From NCBI GenBank assembly GCA_037179335.1, contig JAKZHN010000003.1:372001-436000 (forward strand): 64,000 nt of DNA, written 5' to 3'. This DNA comes from Cyclaneusma minus. Taxonomy: Eukaryota; Ascomycota; Leotiomycetes; Marthamycetales; Marthamycetaceae. Shown piece after piece: positions 11,004 to 22,836 of this stretch (positions within the stretch are counted from its first letter, which is position 1; each line of letters begins with the position of its first letter). The translations under genes and the position numbers were made by a program. The notes under the pieces are model-generated. The model saw only the letters and a list, made by a program, of their open reading frames with translations, did no database searches and was not told the DNA's origin.

Positions 11004-11923
11004 ATGACCATCAGCGGCAAGCGTCATCCCAGCATGGAAAGTACAGCGCTCAAAGGGCCTGACGGCTCCACCAAGCTGTCTGAATGCGAGCTCATGTTGA
11101 CCGCCCTATTATCGACAATCGCGCCCGCATCCTTGAGTCCCTCACAAGTAAGCTCTTACCATTTCCTGAAGATCCCGCCATTCCTTCCAACCTCAACCAC
11201 CACCAACGCTGACTCCAACCGCAGGAAGAGCGCATCCTAGGTCCTGCACAGAAACTACTCGACCATTACTCGTGGGCGTCCACCGAGTACCTCATGGTTC
11301 TCGTGAAAGAGTCTGTCAAGACCCCGCTCAATGTTGGCAGGGATTGGGCAATCACCCATCTGTTCGCCGTTCAGAACAAGTTTATCAACGAGTACAGCCG
11401 CGTTTTGAAAGACTATGTTCACGCAACAGAAGACTTAGCAAAGACAGTTGAGGCGCATGATGGCGATGCTACCACGGCATTGGCTCAAACGGCTCTGGTT
11501 GAAGAAACAGCGAAGATAGCCGATCGAATGTTCTTGTTCCGAGCTGGCCCAATGTTCCGTCTTTGTGACCGGCTAAATGGTCTTGTGAGCGAGGGGATGC
11601 AGGAATACCTTGTCGAGAAAGTGAGATACCAGGGAGTTAAGGCTGGCGGTGAGTCGAGTCACCCCACAAATATTCAATCAGCATGGAAATTTGCTAATAG
11701 CCATGGACTAGGTCCCGATGATGTGTCCTTAGCAAATGAGTACACAAAGGAGAAGACCCAAAAGCCTGTGAAGAAGACGACACAGCAACCTGCGAGGAAG
11801 ATTACACAGGAGCCTGGAAAAGAGAAGACCCAGCAGCCCACGAAGGAAATGATACAGGAGCACATGCAGAAGGAAACAGGAAATTTGGCGAGAATGATCA
11901 GTAGGCTGGAGAGTGGAAGGTGA
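11004..11923 (+). CDS. Family 1 protein F1-e (three exons, C-terminal TQQP repeats)
   Basis: Function unknown. Exons are 11004-11147, 11225-11648 and 11712-11923, giving 259 aa; introns are 77 bp (phase 0) and 63 bp (phase 1). Exon 2 (E-E-R-I-L-G-P-A-Q-K-L-L-D-H-Y) parallels F1-a (R-K-R-V-M-D-P-A-Q-E-M). The exon 2/3 junction gives K-A-G-G-P-D-D-V-S-L-A-N-E-Y. The last 55 residues are a lysine-rich imperfect repeat of about 10-11 residues built on T-Q-Q-P / T-Q-E-P with intervening K-E or K-K, unlike any other copy, so the tail looks newly expanded. No signal peptide or membrane segment. Confidence 0.7.
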
Positions 11924-12476
11924 GGATAGCCACTTCAAACCGAACTCCACTCCAGACATGTATCCCCTTCCTGAAATTCAAGAGGTTTCGAATGGACATT
12001 CATTGAATGTCTTCATTGTATGATATCTTGCACGTGACAATGATGCAACACAATGCGAGTTCATGCGGAAGGTACACTGTGGCCACCTGGTGAGTGCCCT
12101 CATCGCTCCTTCCCTCCCAAGTCAAGCTCTAGGCATCCGCCACACACGTGACTCTGACCTCACCAAATCCCATCCTGCTTCATTCCTCCAACTCTTTTCT
12201 CTTCACATTTTCACCGCACCTCACCAAGACTTATCACTCAAGGGCCATGATCTTCTCGGAGGCAATCACCCGTGGACCGCCGACATCTCTTCAGATCGAA
12301 AGCTTCGCTGTTATCCTCCCGATTCGGACAAACATCGAACACGACAGCATTCCGAGTCGCCATTATTTCATCGAACTTTCTCCCGAGTATCTCATCGAGT
12401 CTTGACAGACGCCTTCCAGCTGCGCGTCATCCTCGGCCGCCTGCACCTACTCTCCAAATTTGCTTCATCATACGAA
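11924..12476 (+). other. Spacer between F1-e and F1-f
   Basis: No gene is called. Several overlapping short frames occur, the longest running into exon 1 of F1-f, but none has family features. A CT-rich run (CTCTTTTCTCTTCACATTTTC-like) around 12185-12215 may be the promoter/leader of F1-f. Confidence 0.4.
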
Positions 12477-13198
12477 ATGGCAGATCCAGATTCCGAGTGG
12501 CAGAGATTGATGAAGCCAGACGAGAAGCAGGAAATGTTAGTGGCGTTGAAGCTTGTCGAGGATTTTGCCAAGATGGCCGAGATGCCAGAAGCGTTGGTAA
12601 ATGAACTCCGATCAGGTCGCTCTCTCTCTGATGATAATTTACTGATTAGACTACCACCTTAGGCTCGTGCTCTATACGCGGTCCACAAATCCATCTACCG
12701 ATCATTCTACACCTTGTATTACAGGGAGGCAGAGCCAGACCTGAAGCTCTGGGCTGAGTTGGGGGATCAGCTCACGCTGAAGGTTCAAGTTCTTCAAGAC
12801 TCACATAGTCAAGTAATCCACGATTACCAATGGGCCACCGAAAATTTCGCTTTTCACGCCACAAGGGACCCTATTTCCTCGCCTACTACGCGAACGGAGC
12901 TCAACCGCTTCATAGCAGAAAGGCGTGATTCTAGTGCTGGAATGAGCTTCATCCATGACAATACTGTCTTCCAGATACCGGAGCGGGCGACCGACTTCCA
13001 TTGGAAACTCCTGCGTGGTAAGTAATGTCCTGGGAAAGAGTTCGCAGACTCGACTCATTTTATCTAGATTCACGTCGTCAGAAGGCTCCTGACGAGGCCC
13101 AGGCGTCCGAGGCTTCACAATCGAATAAGAGAAAGAACGATTCTGACGATGATAAAGGCGAAAAGCGTGTGAAGACTGAAAAGGACGGGGTGGATTAG
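12477..13198 (+). CDS. Family 1 protein F1-f (three exons, basic tail)
   Basis: Function unknown. Exons are 12477-12596, 12663-13017 and 13068-13198, giving 201 aa; introns are 66 bp (phase 0) and 50 bp (GTAAGT, TCTAG acceptor, phase 1), with the same phases as F1-a, F1-d and F1-e. Exon 1 (40 codons) is helical (Q-E-M-L-V-A-L-K-L-V-E-D-F). Exon 2 carries the family-like stretch Q-V-I-H-D-Y-Q-W-A-T-E-N-F-A-F, compare Y-E-A-V-T-E-H-F-A-F in F1-a. It lacks the K-A-G-G/N-E-Y signature, so it is a diverged member. The tail is charged (K-R-K-N-D-S-D-D-D-K-G-E-K-R-V-K), a plausible bipartite nuclear localisation signal (inference). Confidence 0.65.
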
Positions 13199-13909
13199 AT
13201 GGCGCCTGGGCATCTCAGAAGTGCGGAGCCGTCCAAAGCGAAGCGTGGCTTGCGAATGATCAGGGGTTACAGATGTGGCAGTCATTTTGGAGGTCCTCAA
13301 ATGCTTACCTTCAGTCACCAGAGCTTCCACTTTCCATGTTTCCAGATCCAGTAGCAACTAGTCAGGGAGGGAGATCAAAGACATGACCGTCGAGACCTGT
13401 CGCTGCACCGATCATCGTGATACTTGTGAGAATTGATCCGGAGAACTACTCCATACCATCTTGCCCGGTCGATTCAGATCATCTATGCCGGATGGTAGAC
13501 AAGGCAAGTTTCATAGCCTCTGAGCAACGACTCACATCTTCCATTCAGCCCAGCCCATATTCCATGCGTCGTTGTTCATCACTGCCGCCCATCAAACAAT
13601 CCCCTTTCTCCAGAAACAAGGGGCACGTTCTTCGTCATCGACGTCTTTGTCCAGGCCTTGTTGCCTGTTCTGTTACCCATCTCTTCCATCAGCATTCCCT
13701 TTCGACCCTCCATCTTCAAGCAAACTCCGTCGGGGGCGACAGGGGAAGAAGAGACGACAGCGGCAACAGCCGCGTGGCCAGAGACGGAAGCCGCACGGCG
13801 AGAGAGGGCGGTCGCACTGAAGGCGAGTCCTCTCGCTATTGATACTCAGGCTAATCTTCCACCTCTCAGCGCACCACAGACACAACCACCGAACTTCACC
13901 GAGTCAAAG
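13199..13909 (+). other. Spacer upstream of the FGQ-repeat gene
   Basis: No confident gene. The frame used by the downstream gene is open back to about 13658 but has no ATG before 13910. An ATG in another frame at 13564 could belong to a short upstream exon, but no clean GT-AG join was found. Probably promoter and 5' UTR. Confidence 0.4.
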
Positions 13910-16599
13910 ATGGATCCTGAGCGCCGAGGAAAGATGGATATCGACTCGGTATCTCCTCCACGTCGAGTACCTCCAAAGATGCGGCCCTCGACCGCCAATG
14001 TACCGAGCGTTCCTGTCTCTCAGCATACTCCAGTTCTTGGAGAGGGTACTGCGCCCTTGACTTCCGCTCCTGTGCGACAATACAGCCCAATCTTCGGACA
14101 GCGCGCCGTTCCCTTTTCTCAAGCCGACCCTCCGAATGCCAGCGAGACCAAAGCCAATTGCGAGAGCAAGTCCGAACCCAAGGAGATCCAGAAGGACACC
14201 AAGGGCGAGAAGCAGCATTTGAAGAAGCGCGAGCTGACCGCTGAGCAGAAGGGGAGAAAGCGCGCTAAGACCCAGACACGTTGGAAGAAGCGCCTCGAAA
14301 ACATGGCTGAAGCCCAAAACGAGGGTGGCGTCATTGAGACCGCCGCTGATATTCTCGGCGCTGGATCGCTTCCACCGAGTGTTCCTCCAACGACGCAGCC
14401 ATCGACTGCAAGTGTACCGACCGGTCCCATACCTCAACAGACTTCTGTCTTCGAACCGCGTGCTCACCCCACGGTCTCTGTCCCAATGACACCGCACAGG
14501 GTTGAAGCCAGGGTGCGCTTCGAGCTTCGAGGGCAGCTGGAAGACGATTCTCCGTCGCCTCCAGACAGAGTACCCCCACAGACGCAAGTGTCAACAACAG
14601 GTGTACCGAGTGGTCCCAGATCCTCATTTCCCTCGAGTTTTGGACAGAGTGTTGCGCCTTCGACTTCAGCTTCCATGAGAGCATCCGTTGCGAGCCTTGG
14701 ATACCAAACTGGTACCATGGAAGTTGACTCTCCATCACCTCCAGTCAGAGTCCCTCCAGCACTACAACAGCCGACATTGTACGTACCGACTGGTCCAAAG
14801 TCCTCATTCCCTACGATGTTTGGACAGAGTGTTGCACCCTCGACCTTGCCTTCTGTCGAGATGTCCGCTCTGAACCTTGGACAGCGCGCTGGCTCTTCAA
14901 AGACGGCTGTGGTCAAGCCATCCGCTCCGGTGTTTGGACAAAGTGCTGGGGTCTCGACTTACGCTCCAAGGAAAGCATCCAAGCCAGTCTTTGGACAGCA
15001 CCCTGGAGTTTCGAGTTCTGCTCCAGTCTTTGGACCAAACACTGCGCCCTTGACCCCAGCTCCGGTCTCTGCGGCGCCGGTTGCTTCTTCGATCTTCGGC
15101 ACAAACACTGCCGGCGTGAAGTTTCTGTTTGGCTCATCTCCTCAGATCCAAACACCCTCTGGTGCTGCTCCTCTCAAGACGAACATCTCCTCAAGCATCG
15201 AGGCTCCGGCATCTGTTCCCGCCCCTGCCAAGACAAATATCTCTGCAGGGCCAGCAGTTCCAGGCTCCGGTGATTTTCCTCCCAGAACGAGCACTTCGTT
15301 CGGCGCTGATGCTCCCAAAACGAACACCTTTACAAGGCAATCCAAGGCCCTGCAAGATTCATTCATCCCACCGTTCCCGCGAGGCCCGGCACCTGCGATC
15401 CAGACGCCATCGACTGCGACTTTTCAACAGCGTGATGGACTGTCTACTTCGGGTCCGGCCTCTACCCCGGCCACCTCGAATCTTGGCGCAAACAGAACTG
15501 GTACAAGCAGAGCTGGCGAGAAGTTACAGTCTTTTTTGGCCGCCGAGGGACCGTCGTGGACGCCCATCAATGCTGGACCTTCTACGTCGAAGAAATCCAC
15601 ATATTCAGCTACCAATGCATCAACTCCAGCAAGCCACGCCCCAGCCAGCCAAGCTCCAGTCACCCGAGCCGCCATCCAAGCTGCAGTACGACTCTCAGAG
15701 CCCACCCCGCAGATCAGGAAGCACCGCCCGAAGATCAACTTTGAAGCGCAGCACATCGTCCACCTGATGAACTACGTTTCAAACCAACGCATGCTCCTGC
15801 CTGATGTAGGTTCTTTACACTCACTTTCAATAGCTCAAGCCCATGATGGGAGTTAGGACAATCACTAATTCATCTTCACAGGCCCTGAAGCTCTTGGATA
15901 CCTACCAATCTCTGATCGCCAGATGCGAACTGTGGCACCAGACACATCTAGTCCTGGAGCAAGTCTTCCTCGATCTGCTCGATTCCGACGACATCATCGA
16001 AAGCCATCTGCTTCTCTGGCTCAAGCCTCGTGCACTGTGCAGCTTCCTGGAAATCGACATCCTGACCGCTGCGCAAAAGGCGATGGTGTATGATCTCTTC
16101 AACCCCGAGCGCTTATTGCGAAAAGGTGAGAATTACGAAGACTTGAACACACGAATGGGTCAATTAAGAACCGAAGCACACCGAAATCTGTCGGGGGGAG
16201 TTGTGACCCTGTTTTCACAGGGCGAGGGCCGATGGGAGGCAATTCCGCAGAAGATGGGCAGCGGCTTGGGCAATATTTCGAACATTTCATTGAACAATCT
16301 GCTGCTCGTCTGGTTTAATAAGACCGGAAAGAAGAAGATTAGAGAGCAGGCGAAGCAGGCGGTCATGGACATGGGTTTTGGCAAGCAGAAGAGAAATGAT
16401 TACTTGTTGTTGTTCAAGGACATGCCCGATATTACTTTTGCTGGGCTGATGAAGAAGGTATGGAGCCATCCCCTTCTGAGAAATACGGCTGAGAGCTGAC
16501 ACTTTTTAGGCGATTAAGCAGATTATTTGCTGGGACGAGATCGAAGGCGCCAAAGATGATACTCCCAAGTTCCTGGTGAAAAGACTTATACGGGGATGA
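13910..16599 (+). CDS. Large Pro/Ser/Thr-rich protein with FGQ repeats
   Basis: Unknown protein of about 853 aa. Exons are 13910-15805, 15882-16457 and 16510-16599, with introns of 76 bp (CACTAAT branch) and 52 bp, all phase 0. Residues 1-600 are disordered and repetitive: units of about 60-70 aa start with M-E/D-V/I-D-S-P-S-P-P-x-R-V-P-P and end with F-G-Q-S-V-A-P-S-T. About ten F-G dipeptides follow (P-V-F-G-Q, S-I-F-G-T). A basic patch (K-G-R-K-R-A-K-T) lies near residue 125. The last 250 residues are predicted helical (V-F-L-D-L-L-D-S-D-D). FG spacing recalls FG-nucleoporins, but the C-terminal part matches no nucleoporin I can name, so no function is assigned. It follows the family 1 array and shares its three-exon layout, but sequence kinship is not clear. 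Confidence 0.65.
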
Positions 16600-18200
16600 A
16601 TCCGAGGCTTGCAGGCGCTGGCACTCAGAGGAGTGGACAGGAAATTGCGAACAGCGTCCAATACGGGCTTGGTTTTCTCAGACTCTCATTCTCAGGGACT
16701 GATTGCAGGATGTGGGGATTCGTTTGTGGTGTTTCTTATTTGCAGGCACTCAACAACTCGTATTGTCTTTTAATCGTCTTTCAGTACGACAAACACAATC
16801 AATGGAAGGATATCATACATCTTTGACCTATATGATTCTGCTTGTGATCTTTTGTATTTGGGACCACCTCAGACGTCAAAGGGATCTTTCCACGTGAAAC
16901 ACAAGTAGAAACCAAGATCTCCTCCACCAGTCACGATTGCTTTCCAATCTTACAACATCCACCTCTCAGACACGAAATATTGCTCACATGCCCGCTACAT
17001 ACATAGATGACTGCTGCCTGCTTCAAATTTCCGCGGATGAAAGTATTCCAACCCACTTTTGGCTTTGGCCGCAATCCAAGCCCTTCTTCCACCACTTCCT
17101 GTTCGACCAGTCTTAGATCTTTCACGGATGCCCCTCCAGCTTTGCACTCACATCAAGTCCAAACAGAATCAGCAAGCAAGTCCTAACCACTCTCCATGAC
17201 CTTCTCCTCTGGCAAAGGCAAAGGCTGCTCCAAAAGACACAAAGCCCTTGCGGCAATCTCCAACCAACGTTCCAGCTCTCAGACCAAATGATAATGACGA
17301 CAAGGAAAATGGCTATTCTTCCCAACAGAAATTGCCAACCCCACTTCCCAACCCCCTTCTCGCCACCGCTCCAAGACCAAGCCAAACAGGTGCATCCTCG
17401 CCCCCAACGTTCAAGTTGTCCCAACCATCACAGCCTTGCACGGCGTTCTATACATCACATCTTTTCACGCTTCTCGCTCAACGAGCTGGGATGAGCTAGT
17501 CCGAAGCGAAGGAACTGATTGCTATAGCACTGTATGGGTTAGGGGAAATAGGTGAAGCAAGGAGGTGGGTGAATGTGAGAGAGGGGGATCTCGCAGCCAT
17601 AAGCGAGACCACGACATCGCCCAATGCTGAGCCGTCGATCCGTTTTCTACAAAAAGGTGCCGGAGTTTCTTCCCTCTTGCTTCTTCCTTCTCCTCAGACA
17701 ACCAGCGTTGGCACTGGGGCTTTCTTTACGAGAAGCTTGGTTGGAAGAGCCGTCATCTTTACTACCGGTGGAAGATCGGGCTGTTGCGCAAGTTCAGGAA
17801 AAACTCCTTCTGAATACCATTCGTCGTGCACAAGGGTAGCCAAGAGCCAAGAGAGACAACCATGGCCTAGAGCATCAATGAGACAGAGTGGCAGTCTGTC
17901 TGTCCATGGTTTCAAAACTGTGTGATCCTCCTGGGCGACGAGATCCCGCTATACCGTTGACCGCAATGGCACCCTTGCAACCCAACGCCGGCCTCGTCTG
18001 GCTGTTCTTTTATTAGTCGTACAGTCCATCCAGTGGTAAGAGATTGTGCCGAAGTGACAGATACCCTCAAAACATCGACGTCACTGTCTTAGGGTAGAAG
18101 TGATATAGGAAAGTCACGTAGCCATGAGCGAGACCAAACAGAACGTCATTCGCTGAGCTGCAAATCACTTCCCACAGAAAGTCTCCTAAGTCTCTCCTCT
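16600..18200 (+). other. Non-coding stretch with one small FG-containing frame
   Basis: No convincing gene. At 17037-17186 an ATG opens a 49-codon frame beginning M-K-V-F-Q-P-T-F-G-F-G-R, reminiscent of the FG stretches of the upstream gene. A second Ser/Pro-rich frame at 17248-17499 (N-D-N-D-D-K-E-N-G-Y-S-S) follows in another frame. Together they may be a decayed relative or simply chance frames in CT-rich DNA. Confidence 0.3.
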
Positions 18201-19971
18201 CTCCCTTCTTCCGCGCACTCTGCCTCACAATTCAACATCAATGTCGTCGGTCTGACTGTCGCGTGTATTCAAAGCGCTCAGCCCCATGCTATTAGAGCGG
18301 TGAACTGGCTGCCGAGATACCAACAAGGATTTAAAGATATGGACTGTTGGAAGGGAAGTCCTTTCCATTAGTATCCAGATGGCGGCACACTCTTTTGCTG
18401 TTCTTCTTGGGATGCCGTGCTAGGCGTGCGTCTCGCGATCTGACAGGGCGTTTCGCAGGTGGCAATGGTTGCTGCAAGAACACATGACCTCGCCCAATGT
18501 CCTCGTGGCTGGGTCTTAGGCTTCGACGGCGAAGACGACAGCGATCGACCTCCCGAACAAGGCCTGCTGCAAGTAGAGTGGTGGTCGAGTACCGATGAGC
18601 ATGTAGAAGTTGGATGATCTGCAACGGCAGTCCTTGGCTAAGTACTAGTTAGAGGAGAAAAGAAGTCCAGCGGCTCTAAGCGAAGTCACTGCCGAACAGG
18701 ATCGTAGCTTCACATCGTACCTATCTTCCTCAAGGTCCTCTGCTCTTGGGGCCAAAGTGCTCATATTGACTTCGCCGAAGCGGTGAATGAAGCTGCGAAG
18801 ATGTGACTCTGTACGGATGTGAAGTTGAAAGATGTGACGCACTTTGAAAGCGGCATGCCGATCGTGTAAGTGCAACTTGCAACTGGGATCTTATTTTCCT
18901 TCCTCTCGATCAAGTAGGACTATAAAAGCCGGTCCAAGGGACCAGGCAAACCTCACAACACTAAGGAATAGCAACGCCATTCTATCTTTGTTCATCCAAA
19001 CGGCCTGCAATAACAGACCTATATGTGGGTACTCCCGCAGGTCTGTTCCGCGCTCACGACTAGCAAAACTCAGGGCTTTCATGCAGGTTGCCAGGTTCTA
19101 TCCAAAGTATCACCCTCCGGACATTGCCGACATGGTGGAGGCTGCTACAGGATGATTGCGCTCCGACAGGCTTCACAACGTCGAACGGCGAGACTTCATC
19201 CAGCATCTTGCTATCACCCGTGGGCTCAGTCTTGATTAAGAACTGCTCCTTGGTTCCCAATGATGAGGAAATCGAAGGGGAGCGGCTTGTTTGAAGATTA
19301 CTGAAAGCCTCCCTTAGTAATGTGACCGTGCAAGGGCGTGAGCTTGAATCCAGGGACATCATGCACGCGCTTGCCTAAAGATCAGGGTAGGGGCTAGCGC
19401 GGAAGAGATTCATAGAAATGTATACAGAGAGTTCTGATCGTGACAAAGACGTGAAAGGAAAGGAGATCAATGACAGGGGTAAAAGGAAAGGTCTCAATAG
19501 AAAACAGACATAGAACTTGTTCACGAGACGGGCTAGCCTTCGGCTATTTGAAGGCGAGATGATTCACACCAGGCTGACAACTCCACACTAAGCCGCTTCG
19601 CCAATTACCCACAAAAGGGACCAAGTCTCCTGCTTTTTCGTCTCCCATCCTCATCATCTGTGACACTCGCGTCGCATGCGGCTGGACAGTAGCCTGCGTT
19701 CCAATGGCATACTAGCAAGTTTGAACCCCTTTCCTGGCCTATGGCAGCGACGTCGCCGCCATCAACTCTGCCCTGACCTGGGAAGCGTGCCGCCGCGAGC
19801 TCGTCGAGAAGCAGCACCCAGCCTACGTATCGTTCACCCAAAGATACCATGAGAACTTCCTTCCAGTGATGGGGATGTAACCACAAACTCCTGAAGCACC
19901 TCTTCCTGATGAAAGGAAGGAAGGCCTTGCTTCTGTCGGCGCTCCTCCACACACAACTGGTCTCTGAAACT
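18200..19971. other. Gene-poor stretch
   Basis: Only short overlapping frames on both strands, none with domain-like features. A TATAAAAG box occurs near 18918 followed by a CA-rich leader-like stretch and an ATG near 19022, but the frame closes after a few dozen codons. No RNA gene was recognised. Confidence 0.3.
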
Positions 19972-20943
19972 CTATCCCCGTCGGTCAGACGGTCGCCTGC
20001 GTTCAAACAGGTTGCAAGCCCGGTCTCCTTCGCCCACGATGCGCCCCTTTCGTGATGACCACCCCACCGGTCGCTCAACCGCCACGATCGTCGCCGAGAC
20101 AGGTATTTCAATACCGTCCGTGTGAATCAGACTGAAGGCGCCCTCATCAAACTCCTGATCCAGTTTCTTATCCATTGGTATGCCGTTTACGACAGACCAG
20201 GTGTGGTCCCAGCCGTTGCCGTCGAACAGGTCGCTGGTGGTTTCGTAGCCCACCTTGTAAGGGAAGATATGGGCAGGCCTCATGTTTTCCTGCTTTTGCC
20301 ACACTCCCAGGATAGGATCCCATACCGCCTTTTTCTTCTCGTCGTACCCCCCATACTTGTGAAAGAGATCTTTTTTCCAAACTTCCCACTCTGGTTCTCG
20401 GTCTCGCTTGTTGCCCCGAAGAATGTTCTCCAGGGCATCGAAGAATGGTCGCCCAATTTCGTCCACACTCCTTTCCCCCCTATTCGTAGCAGTGATGCAT
20501 TTGATCGAACGTAGCACCTTGTCGCGGTTGCGTGTGAGAACCGCCCCTTTAGCTATGACTTTTCTGCGTCCGTAAACAGACTCCGCCAATTTTATATTAT
20601 ACTATTGTTCCGTAATTTCGCCGGCTTCTCGCTGAGTTTTCAAAAGGACGTCACTGATTCCATATATGCACACAATGAGCTGCCATCTGTGTTCCACAAA
20701 CTCTAGCAGACCAACTGCTTTGGCGTGCTTGGTGTCTTCCGGAGCGACACTTATGTCGCCAATCAGCATTTTCATTAACACCCACGCCTTAAGCTGGCAA
20801 TCTTGCTCGCCTTCAAGCATCGACCGGGCGCGGTTGAATTCCTCGATTTGCTTCCTGACGCTAGGAATCCCCTCTCTTCCCTTCCAGTCTGATGGTGTAG
20901 ATGGTCAGGCATAGGGGATATCCGGGTAGAGTATGTCGTCCAT
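19972..20943 (-). pseudogene. HNH_2-type endonuclease-like protein, two in-frame stops
   Basis: Minus-strand reading frame of about 324 codons from ATG at 20941-20943. It is interrupted by TGA about 13 codons in and by TAG at 20602-20604; both sit in the same frame with no frameshift. The central part carries hallmarks of fungal HNH_2 proteins as I know them: R-N-R-D-K-V-L-R, then A-H-I-F-P-Y-K, then N-G-I-P and F-D-E-G-A-F-S-L-I. Such domains are probable nucleases, often found in repeat-rich fungal regions. The usual C-terminal part is absent or frame-shifted beyond 19972. A 205-codon version starting at ATG 20589 would keep the whole HNH core. A 19-bp satellite lies directly upstream. Confidence 0.55.
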
Positions 20944-20985
20944 AGTGATGATGCTTGGTTCCTTTGAAGATGGTATAGGGCAAAC

Positions 20986-21099
20986 TCAAGTAATTGAGAG
21001 AAATCCAAATAATTGAGGGAAGTCCAAATACCTGGGAGAGATCCAAATAATTGAGGAAAAGCGAAATAATTGGAGAGGATGCGAGCGATTCGGAGAATT
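20986..21099 (-). repeat. 19-bp satellite, array 1 (six units)
   Basis: Six consecutive 19-bp units, for example CCAAATAATTGAGGGAAGT, CCAAATACCTGGGAGAGAT and CCAAATAATTGAGGAAAAG. Reverse-complemented and rotated the consensus is about ACTTGGATTTCTCTCAATT. It begins 43 bp upstream of the HNH-like start codon. The same unit recurs in the opposite orientation at 57321-57434, and loosely matching pieces (AATTTGGATTATTCCAAGTA) occur at 21590-21650. Confidence 0.8.
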
Positions 21100-22560
21100 G
21101 TGAGGTTGCGGCTGAAGTTGCGTGGAGGAAGAGAGAGCACAGAGGTTCAAACTTATACTTGTTTGCGCATTAGTTGCCTTGGGTCACAAAGTGCGACAAG
21201 CTAAGAAGACATGCGGCGGACAGACATCCGGCCATCTCGTCCTTCGATTGTAGAACCAGAGGTGACGCAGTAGGGTAAGACACAACAATTGATTGGCTTG
21301 AGGTTCTTACCGCAAGAAATCCGATACGGCGCACCCGAAAATGATCACGTCGAGATTCCAAATTTCTAGTTTCACGGGGAACAAACCGTTTTCTAATTCT
21401 TGGTGCTTGTCAATTGAGATGGTGGGACGCCAATCCATGGGACTCTACCGCCACCAGACTTGCAACTTTGGGTCACCAAAACATGGACAACTCCAACACC
21501 CTCGCATGTCACTTCCAGCACCGATACTCCGAATATCAATATTCGGGATCACATCCCACTACTTGAATCAGCCGGAATCATTAACACAGATTCGAGTAAT
21601 ACTGTAATTTGGATTATTCCAAGTAATCACAAGTAATCCAAGTACTCCGATGGCTTATTCGTGATGATCAAAGCGAGTAATCACACAAGGTTTGCAATAA
21701 ATGCCCTGCCGAGTTTTTTTCTAGGTTGCTACAACAAACCGACGTTAGGCACCGAACTTTACTTTCGCTTCGACACCAGCGTCGCAAAGTAGCAAAGGAA
21801 ACAGACCTGCTAATCATTGCTATCATAATTATGACCCCAGCCTCCGAAAGTAGGATGCAGCCGAGGATGAATTAGCACCAACGACAATAATTCGAACTCC
21901 GAGCTCGTTTACATGGCAGCTTTCAGGGTAGAGTGCTACAGGGTCAAGTTTATAGCATCCGCTGCTTGTAAGCAATCCAAGAAATTTCCTTTTGAGAAAT
22001 AACCCGTACCAGTCTACAGGGCTGTTATGAAATCTCACGGTTTCTCGATTACTGCTAAAAAAGTAAACTATCAGTTTGCCAGAAATGAACGACCAAACGA
22101 TGCTGGTATCAAGCAAGGCCACAGAAACATGGCTACAAATCCCCTATTTAAAGGGCAGAAACTCCGGTGTAGGCGATCTAGTGTGCTTCTTCCCAAAAGG
22201 TATCTGGGGAGTGGGAGCCAAACTGCTATTCTCTAGTATTTTAAATATCATATTCAATAGCTCAAGGAGGTATGCCAATCGCGCGCAGGGAGGCGCAGAG
22301 GGTTGGACGCAAGAGGGGTCACATGACCAAGATCCCGGTGGTGCCGTGAGGGAACGGCCGGCCGCCAAGTCCAGTTCGAATGAACCGCGCAAAAAATAGG
22401 TGAAACTCGAGGATTCGCTAGAAAATAAGCAAGCCGAGGAATAATAGCGGCAAGGATAATTGACAATGAGGTCAATAGCTAGCGAAGGACAATGGCGACA
22501 TTGGTGCTTCAAACTTTGCCTCTCGGCCCTCGATATCACAAAGCTCTACTACCGACTGGC
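21100..22560. other. Gene-poor stretch before family 2
   Basis: No gene is called. It contains degenerate pieces of the 19-bp satellite near 21590-21690 (AATTTGGATTATTCC, AAGTAATCCAAGTA) and only short overlapping frames. The composition is ordinary apart from a small AT-rich patch around 22020-22260. Confidence 0.4.
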
Positions 22561-22578
22561 TTCACAGGTGGTATTGTG

Positions 22579-22695
22579 GACAATAGCTTCGGATCGTTAG
22601 GCTTGAGGCGAGCCGTCCTTGCGGGGCGCGAGGGACAGAAGCACAAAAAGAACCTCTGCTACCCACACTGAACTTCTTCCCTCTTTCTTTCTCCA
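22579..22695 (+). promoter_or_regulatory. Family 2 promoter module, copy 1
   Basis: Upstream of F2-1. ACAATAGCTTC at 22580-22590 is followed by a GC-rich GAGGCGAGCC stretch, then GCACAAAAAGAACC (TATA-like) at 22641. Next come a CT-rich leader (CTTCTTCCCTCTTTC) and 140 bp of A/C-rich 5' UTR to the ATG. The same order of elements recurs before most family 2 genes. Confidence 0.6.
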
Positions 22696-22836
22696 CAACA
22701 ACGTTGACCATCTTCACACAAGATACTTGAGATCTGAAATTCACTCAGCCACCTCATTCCACCACATTCAACGTCAAGTATTCCACACTTACCAACTCGC
22801 AATTTCTCCACGATCAACACATCGAGACTCGTCAAG

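Noticed and set aside
13910..16599. Assignment as a nucleoporin
   Set aside because: F-G repeats alone are not sufficient, and the helical C-terminus shows no nucleoporin domain I can recognise.
20986..21099. CRISPR array
   Set aside because: The 19-bp units are contiguous with no spacers, and the genome is fungal.
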